DNA of 64,000 nucleotides, taken from CAXXOK01 sp963663285. Lineage in GTDB: Bacteria > Bacillota > Clostridia > Christensenellales > Aristaeellaceae. The DNA is taken from assembly GCA_963663285.2 (NCBI GenBank), contig CAXXNI010000002.1, positions 372,001 through 436,000 of the forward strand, written 5' to 3'. The translations under genes were made by a program, and so were the position numbers. Below are positions 58,827-64,000 of this stretch, piece after piece; position 1 is the first letter of the stretch, and every line of letters begins with the position of its first letter. The notes under the pieces were generated by a model. It was not told where the DNA came from, made no database searches, and saw only the letters and a program-made list of their open reading frames with translations.

Positions 58827-60443
58827 TTACTGGCTTAGATACTTTTGGAGCGTTTTGCGAACCGCCCCAATAGAAGCAAGTTCTTCTTTTACCATTTGCA
58901 GTATTTTCTCTGCCAGTCCGGCTTGAACCAGATCAACGCCAAAGATGGTTTGATTGGATAGAATTGGGGCCACCTTTTCATCCACATTATCTAGGGTACC
59001 GAGCGTAATACCCGATAATTCTGTTTGCAACTGCGAAAGCATGGGGTCGCTGCTGCACTCCATGGGTTTGCCGTCGTCATCCAGCGCGATTAGATACCGT
59101 ATCCACCCGGCGATTGCAAGGGGAATGAAAGTCAGGGTTTTCGCATCCAGATCAGGCCGTTCGATATACGATTTAATGGTTTCCCCAAACCGGATGGATA
59201 CCTTCTGGCTGGTGTCGGTTGCGATCCGCTGCGGGGTGTCCGGTATAAAGGGGTTTGGCAGCCGTTCTTCAATCACCTCGTGTATAAAAGCCTCCGGAGA
59301 CAGAATACCGGGATCGGTTACGACGGGCATACCTTCGACATAACCGATTTTTTCAACGAGAGATTTTAGCTCTGTATCCGCCATTTCGGAAGCAATACTG
59401 GTATAGCCCAGCAGACAACCGTATACGGCAAGTGCCGTATGCAAGGGATTAAGGCATGTGGTTACCTTCATTTTCTCGGTTTGGTTTACGGTTTGGCGGG
59501 TTGTCATATATACGCCCGATTTTTCCAGCGGGGGTCGGCCGTTTGGGAATTGATCTTCCACAACCAGATATTGCGGAGCTTCGGCGTTGACAAACGGTGC
59601 GATGAAGGTGTTTTTCGCAGTCACAATCGGCGCCATATTCGCAACGCCAAGCTGCGTTAACGTATCCTCTACCACTTTAGCGGGTCTGGGCGTGATTTTA
59701 TCAATCATGGACCAGGGGAAGGAAACCTTTTGTTCATTTTGCACCCATTGTAAAAATCCATCATCGGTAAAACCACGTTCCCGCCACTGCGCGGCGACGG
59801 TTAAAACACTGTTGCGCAGTTTTTCACCATTATGCGAGCAGTTATCCATGCTTACAACGGCAATAGGGGTTGCCCCTGCCTGAAAACGTTCCATTAAAAG
59901 TGCGGTGACGATGCTCATTGCGTGAGTACACTTTTCCGGGCCGTTTTCAAAATCGGTTTGTACAAAGGGGAAGAACTCGCCTTTCGTATTTTGCAGGGCA
60001 TATCCTTTTTCCGTAATGGTAAAACTGATCATTTGCAGCGAGGGGGAGCGGAATATCCGCTTCAGTGCCTCTATATCGTCGTGGAATTGTATACCGGCTT
60101 TCAACCCTTTCGCAATGGAGGCAACGACTTCTTTTGCCATAGAACCGTCATGCTTCAGGCTCACCATCAGTGTCATAGCGTCAAAGGGCGTATAGATTTT
60201 ATCGATAATATCAAAATCGAAAGTTTCCGCTGCAATGATGCCTTTTTGAGCCAATCCCTGATTGATCAACTGCTGCTGTAACCGGGCGATAAAGCCGCGA
60301 AAAATGTTGCCGGCGCCGAAATGTACCCATACGGGTTCTTGTAAAGTGGCCTCCGACATGGTTTTCCAGTCGAAATTCGGCAGGGCGATACCAGCATCAT
60401 GCCATGCTTTTTGGGCTTGCAACCCTTCATAATTAAGTTTCAC
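58827..60443 (-). CDS. uxuB: D-mannonate oxidoreductase (fructuronate reductase)
   Basis: 538 residues from GTG 60443, nine bases behind AAGGGGG; the longer frame to 60491 would run into the uxuA gene end. The long-chain mannitol dehydrogenase fold is seen in WVHFGAGNIFRGFIARLQQQ (NAD site), VVSMDNCSHNGEKLRNSVLT (conserved DN and catalytic region), FPWSMIDKITPRP and TCLNPLHTALAVYGCLLGYT with the catalytic Lys/His area. It reduces D-fructuronate to D-mannonate. The neighbour uxuA, 17 bases upstream, takes mannonate on to 2-keto-3-deoxygluconate. Confidence 0.92.
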   Translation of the reverse strand: MKLNYEGLQAQKAWHDAGIALPNFDWKTMSEATLQEPVWVHFGAGNIFRGFIARLQQQLINQGLAQKGIIAAETFDFDIIDKIYTPFDAMTLMVSLKHDGSMAKEVVASIAKGLKAGIQFHDDIEALKRIFRSPSLQMISFTITEKGYALQNTKGEFFPFVQTDFENGPEKCTHAMSIVTALLMERFQAGATPIAVVSMDNCSHNGEKLRNSVLTVAAQWRERGFTDDGFLQWVQNEQKVSFPWSMIDKITPRPAKVVEDTLTQLGVANMAPIVTAKNTFIAPFVNAEAPQYLVVEDQFPNGRPPLEKSGVYMTTRQTVNQTEKMKVTTCLNPLHTALAVYGCLLGYTSIASEMADTELKSLVEKIGYVEGMPVVTDPGILSPEAFIHEVIEERLPNPFIPDTPQRIATDTSQKVSIRFGETIKSYIERPDLDAKTLTFIPLAIAGWIRYLIALDDDGKPMECSSDPMLSQLQTELSGITLGTLDNVDEKVAPILSNQTIFGVDLVQAGLAEKILQMVKEELASIGAVRKTLQKYLSQ

Positions 60444-60460
60444 AGAAAGGCCCCCTTGTG

Positions 60461-61537
60461 TCATCCTTTGGCTTTGGTAATGGCTTCCCATAAGCCGTTT
60501 AAATAAGCGATACCCAGTGCCCGATCATATAGACCATACCCTGGCCGCCCCTTTTCATCCCAGATCATCCGCCCATGGTCGGGACGGATGTAAGTATCCG
60601 GGCAGGTGTCGTAAATCGCCTTCATAATGGCGTACATATCCAAATCACCATCCGAGGATAGGTGGCTTGCCTCGCGGAACCTGTGGTGCCCTAAATACTT
60701 TACGTTGCGTACATGCAGGCAGCCAATCCGGTTCAACGCGCCAAAATGACGGATAATGGACGGAATATCATTATCCGGGCTGGAACCCAGCGAGCCGGTA
60801 CAAAGGCATACGGCATTGCTGGGAGAATCGTATAGTTGGATGATCTTATCAAAATCATCCTGACTATGGGCAATGCGTGGCAAATCGAAAATTGGCCAGG
60901 CTGGATCATCCGGATGGCATGCCATCACAACACCGCATTCTTCACAGGTGGGAATGATTCTCTCAAGGAAATAACGGTAATTTTCCCGCAATGTATCCGG
61001 AGTAATGCCGCGATACGTTTGCAGGGTCTGCTCTAACTCCGAAAGCCGCGCAGGTTCCCAGCCCGGCAGGGTGAAGCCGTTGCTGTCCTCCGCCGTTTTC
61101 TGCACGATTTCAAGCGGCGTCATATCGCCCAGCTCTGCCTCGTCAAAATAGAGGCTGTTGGAACCGTCGGCTTCGATGGTACGCGCCAAGTCCGTTCGTA
61201 GCCAGTCAAACACAGGCATAAAGTTGTAAACAATGACTTTTACACCGAATTTAGCCAGATTGCGAATGGTAATCTTATAGTTTTCGATATACCGGTCGCG
61301 CGTAGGGAGTCCGGCTTTAATATCCTCGTGAACGTTCACGCTTTCAATTACTTCACACGCTAGTCCGGCGCGATGCACCTCGTCAATGTATGCCTTTATT
61401 TCATCCTCGCTCCAAACCTCGCCCGCGGCTTTCTCATCCAGCACGCCCATAATGCCTGTAATACCAGGAATTTGGCGGATTTGGCGCAACGTGATCGACT
61501 CGCTACCGGAGCCATACCAACGAAAAGTCATTTTCAT
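60461..61537 (-). CDS. uxuA: D-mannonate dehydratase
   Basis: 358 residues, the length of Firmicute UxuA. Start ATG 61537, nine bases behind AAGGAGAG. Family marks: MTFRWYGSGSESITLRQIRQ, VYNFMPVFDWLRTDL, VVMACHPDDPAWPIFDLPRI with His and Asp ligands for the metal, LCTGSLGSSPDNDIP, CLHVRNVKYLGHHRFREASH and DTYIRPDHGRMIWDEKGRPG. It dehydrates D-mannonate to 2-keto-3-deoxy-D-gluconate with Mn or Fe. It lies between the TRAP transporter genes and uxuB on one strand and forms the hexuronate pathway with them. No kdgK or kdgA is in view. Confidence 0.95.
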   Translation of the reverse strand: MKMTFRWYGSGSESITLRQIRQIPGITGIMGVLDEKAAGEVWSEDEIKAYIDEVHRAGLACEVIESVNVHEDIKAGLPTRDRYIENYKITIRNLAKFGVKVIVYNFMPVFDWLRTDLARTIEADGSNSLYFDEAELGDMTPLEIVQKTAEDSNGFTLPGWEPARLSELEQTLQTYRGITPDTLRENYRYFLERIIPTCEECGVVMACHPDDPAWPIFDLPRIAHSQDDFDKIIQLYDSPSNAVCLCTGSLGSSPDNDIPSIIRHFGALNRIGCLHVRNVKYLGHHRFREASHLSSDGDLDMYAIMKAIYDTCPDTYIRPDHGRMIWDEKGRPGYGLYDRALGIAYLNGLWEAITKAKG

Positions 61538-61558
61538 GCAACAGTTCTCTCCTTGTGA

Positions 61559-62851
61559 TTATCCCAAAAGTGTCGGCAGGATCATGCTGATCGGCTGAAT
61601 AAAGGTGACCAGTAAAAGAGTGATGATCATGCAGATATAAAAGGGCATGGTGGACTTGACCACACGTTCCATGGGTACTTTGCCAACGGCGGAGCCGATG
61701 AACAACACAGAGCCTACCGGCGGAGTAAGTAATCCGATGGCGCAGTTTAAAATGATAATGATACCAAACTGGATGGGATTCATGCCAATTTGCAGAGCCA
61801 GCGGAAGCAGGATAGGTGTAGAGATCAGAATGATCGGTGCCATATCCATAATACAGCCCAAAATGAGTAGTATCATGTTCAGCAGCAGCGCAAGGATAAT
61901 GGGATTATCCGTGATGCTGGTGATTGCATTGGCAGCCAGCGTAGGTACATGCAGAATCGTAAGGCAGTACCCAAAAGCGCTGGAGGTTGCAATTAAAATC
62001 AGCACGATAGACAGCGTATTGATACACTCGCCAAGCGCCTTCCACACACCCTTCCAGGTGATGCCTTTATAGATAAACACGCTCACAATCAAACTGTAAA
62101 TAACAGCGATAGCGGCGGATTCCGTCGCGGTAAATACGCCGCCTACGACGCCGAAAACCACAATCAAAACGGCGGCAAGCGCCCAAAATGATTTACCGAA
62201 CTGTACAGCTAAATTCTTCAAATTGAATTTATCGCCCTTGGGGTAATTTCGCCGGACAGAGATGATATAGGAACCGATCATCAGGCTGAGCGCGAGAAGA
62301 GCACCGGGAAGGTAACCGGCCAGAAACAACGCGCCAACGGAAAGGCCGCCGGCTGTTGTGGCATAAATAACCATGTTATGACTGGGCGGTACCAGCAAGC
62401 CTTCGCAGGAGGAGGTAATGGTAACGGCGGTGGAAAAATCATCGTCATACCCCTGTTCCACCATCATCGGAATCAGAATAGTGCCCAGCGAAGCGGTATC
62501 GGCTGCGGCGGAACCGGAAATGCCGCCGAAGAAGTAGGAGGCAACAATATTCACCATAGCCATGCCGCCGCGCATCCAGCCTACACAGGCATCCGCAAGC
62601 GCGATGAGCTTTTGCGATATGCCGCCGCTGCCCATGATAACTCCCATGGTAATGAAGAATGGAACGGCCATCAGGCTGAAAGAGAAGATGCCTTTTACCA
62701 TCTGCTGACAAACGGTAACGAGGTTATAACCTTGATAGAGCAGGCAGAGAACCGAGGATATTGCCACTGCATATGCAATGGGGAACCGAAGAAGGATCAT
62801 CAGCAGAAAGCTGCCCAGCAAAATGATGATTGCAATGGTCGCTGTCGTCAT
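61559..62851 (-). CDS. TRAP transporter large permease (DctM/SiaM type)
   Basis: 430 residues, about twelve to thirteen hydrophobic segments. Marks of the DctM family: GVIMGSGGISQKLIALADAC, YFFGGISGSAAADTASLGTI, VITITSSCEGL-like TSSCEGLLVPPSHNMVIYAT, GGVFTATESAAIAVIYSLIV, and CAIGLLTPPVGSVLFIGSAV. It overlaps the small permease gene by four bases (ATGA) and is 21 bases before uxuA, which implies that the transporter brings in a hexuronate such as glucuronate or galacturonate. Confidence 0.92.
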   Translation of the reverse strand: MTTATIAIIILLGSFLLMILLRFPIAYAVAISSVLCLLYQGYNLVTVCQQMVKGIFSFSLMAVPFFITMGVIMGSGGISQKLIALADACVGWMRGGMAMVNIVASYFFGGISGSAAADTASLGTILIPMMVEQGYDDDFSTAVTITSSCEGLLVPPSHNMVIYATTAGGLSVGALFLAGYLPGALLALSLMIGSYIISVRRNYPKGDKFNLKNLAVQFGKSFWALAAVLIVVFGVVGGVFTATESAAIAVIYSLIVSVFIYKGITWKGVWKALGECINTLSIVLILIATSSAFGYCLTILHVPTLAANAITSITDNPIILALLLNMILLILGCIMDMAPIILISTPILLPLALQIGMNPIQFGIIIILNCAIGLLTPPVGSVLFIGSAVGKVPMERVVKSTMPFYICMIITLLLVTFIQPISMILPTLLG

Positions 62852-63381
62852 TTCTTATCGCCATCCTTCACGAAGAATTTTTTGATGTGGTTGTAAATGG
62901 ATTCGATTTCAAATAGAAGCATGGCGCAACCGGCTAACGGCACCGGGAAATACATCCAAAATTTAGACAGGAAAGGCATGGAAATGTAGGTGCCCTTACC
63001 ACCAATGCCGGTTGCATACCGTAAGCCCACCACGATCATGACGATCGCAAGGGCTGAAACAGCAAGGTCAGAAAATATATCCAGACTATATAGCAATTTT
63101 TTAGGTAAGTACTTATCCAGAGCGCTCATACGGATATGCGCGCCTCGACGGATTGCCAAAGCAGCGGATAGTACCGCCATATAGGTCATCAGCGTTAAAA
63201 TAACTTCCTCGCTCCAAGCGGGGTCAGGAATAAAAGAAATATAACGGCCTAAAACGGTGAGCGTGGTAATTGCGATGTCCGCAATCAATAATATCTTACA
63301 AATAAACAGAATAACGGTATATGCTTTGTCATATAAAGGCTTGACCCGATCGAGCTTTTCAAAAACTTTAGGCATCGCCAT
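62848..63381 (-). CDS. TRAP transporter small permease (DctQ type)
   Basis: 177 residues from ATG 63381, five bases behind AAAGG. Four predicted spans; the family pattern PAWSEEVILTLMTYMAVLSA and ALAIRRGAHIRMSALDKYLP is clear, ending in FPVPLAGCAMLLFEIESIYN. It joins the large permease, whose start overlaps its stop by four bases, and the binding protein gene lies 90 bases upstream. Confidence 0.9.
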   Translation of the reverse strand: MAMPKVFEKLDRVKPLYDKAYTVILFICKILLIADIAITTLTVLGRYISFIPDPAWSEEVILTLMTYMAVLSAALAIRRGAHIRMSALDKYLPKKLLYSLDIFSDLAVSALAIVMIVVGLRYATGIGGKGTYISMPFLSKFWMYFPVPLAGCAMLLFEIESIYNHIKKFFVKDGDKK

Positions 63382-63472
63382 CGTCACCTTTCACGTAGGA
63401 AAAATCGGACGCAGGGCATTGTTAACTCCCTGCGTCCAAAAGTCATTCATTCCAAAATTTCGGGTACAGAGC

Positions 63473-64000
63473 TTACTGCAGATCAAGAATCTGCTGGTAC
63501 AGTTCTGCCTGGCTAGCCGTGTTCGCCGAGATTACATCCGCGCAAGCGGCCGTCCAAGCACTCTTGTCGGTAACTTCGACGATGTTCACACCCATGGCCT
63601 TCAGTTCATCCAATACCTTCTGCTCTTCCGACTCGGAAAGTGCGGCATTGAAATCCTGTGCGTAAGCACCGGCAGCCATGATCACTTTTTGCTGATTTTC
63701 GGTAAGCTTGTTCCAGCTGGCATCGGTGATAACCACCTGAACCGCGCCCAGCGTGTGGCCGTCGAGGATCATGTTGGGAGCGACTTCGTAGAAAGCCTTG
63801 GATTTGTAGTTGGCAATGGGCTGTTCAGCGCCATCCACAACGCCGGTCTGCAACGCAGAGTACAGCTCGTTGTAAGCAACAACGGTAGCGCTGGCGCCAA
63901 GGCCGGAAACCATGCCGGTCATAACGGGGTCATTGGAGACGCGAAGTTTCAAGCCGGCCAGATCTTCAATGGAGTTGACCGCTTCTTTGGTGAAGAAGTG
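63473..64000 (-). CDS. TRAP transporter substrate-binding protein (DctP type), C-terminal part
   Basis: The last 175 residues; the N-terminus is cut by the window edge. Family marks: LAGLKLRVSNDPVMTGMVSG with the conserved Arg that binds the carboxylate of the ligand, ELYSALQTGVVDGAEQPIAN, and YEVAPNMILDGHTLGAVQVV. DctP proteins bind organic acids; in this operon a hexuronate is expected. It is the first TRAP gene in view, upstream of both permeases. Confidence 0.9.
   Translation of the reverse strand, partial: HFFTKEAVNSIEDLAGLKLRVSNDPVMTGMVSGLGASATVVAYNELYSALQTGVVDGAEQPIANYKSKAFYEVAPNMILDGHTLGAVQVVITDASWNKLTENQQKVIMAAGAYAQDFNAALSESEEQKVLDELKAMGVNIVEVTDKSAWTAACADVISANTASQAELYQQILDLQ

Noticed and set aside
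1..64000. tRNA or rRNA genes, CRISPR arrays, prophage or insertion sequences
   Set aside because: No cloverleaf, no spaced direct repeats, no integrase, transposase or capsid-type protein was found by reading; a dedicated search could still reveal a small RNA.

Overview
The window reads as a low-to-medium G+C Clostridia-type Firmicute chromosome segment. The evidence is purine-rich AGGAGG ribosome-binding sites at most genes, sigma-A promoters of the TTGACA-17-TATAAT type, hairpin-plus-T-run terminators, a Rex redox repressor, an NfnAB electron-bifurcating pair, Crh/HPr-like proteins, BMP and TRAP transporters and no respiratory genes. A placement near Christensenellales is only an impression from protein style. 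I saw no rRNA, tRNA, CRISPR array, insertion sequence or prophage. The genes are mostly small catabolic operons, each next to its own regulator.

Layout. 1-4.7 kb: end of an amidohydrolase, then a TauE/SafE exporter, a frameshifted class III (Toa-type) aminotransferase, an iron alcohol dehydrogenase of the sulfo-/phosphonoacetaldehyde reductase type and a cytidylate-kinase-like protein; this looks like taurine nitrogen scavenging with isethionate export. 5-9.5 kb: secreted VWA protein; GT4 glycosyltransferase plus Zn phospholipase C-like protein. 9.6-15.8 kb, minus strand: NfnAB, butanol-dehydrogenase-like ADH, LysR and Rex, a redox-balance block. 16-18.8 kb: P-loop kinase coupled to a GH13_18 sugar phosphorylase. 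18.9-22.1 kb, minus: arsR, ACR3 arsenite pump and a frameshifted CoA-disulfide-reductase/rhodanese. 22.3-24.3 kb: a membrane protein of unknown function and a serine hydrolase.

24.8-36.3 kb: the most interesting region. A GntR regulator (frameshifted) is followed by a BMP/ABC nucleoside-type importer, an isochorismatase-like hydrolase, a PfkB kinase, a uridine-phosphorylase-family enzyme, an iron ADH and three consecutive TIM-barrel proteins (TrpA-like, TrpF-like, BtpA/SgcQ). No other trp gene is present. I infer an uncharacterised nucleoside catabolic route in which phosphorolysis, phosphorylation, isomerisation, retro-aldol cleavage and aldehyde reduction follow each other.

36.6-42.3 kb: a membrane-anchored coiled-coil/beta-helix protein, a His-less HPr-like protein, a secreted two-repeat protein, an IlvD/Edd dehydratase and a secreted protein. 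42.6-46.7 kb, minus: TetR-controlled ABC-2 exporter. 46.7-47.6 kb: methylglyoxal synthase overlapping a second His-less HPr (Crh-like) gene. 47.9-51.3 kb: MFS transporter, glyoxalase-fold protein, DUF1801 protein and Gfo/Idh/MocA oxidoreductase. 51.7-57.9 kb: LacI regulator, intracellular GH13 and a maltodextrin-type ABC importer. 58-58.7 kb: membrane protein. 58.8-64 kb, minus: uxuB, uxuA and a TRAP transporter for hexuronate use, cut by the window edge.

Three genes carry single-base frameshifts (about 2010, 20119-20123 and 25054-25056). They may be real mutations or assembly errors; everything around them is intact.
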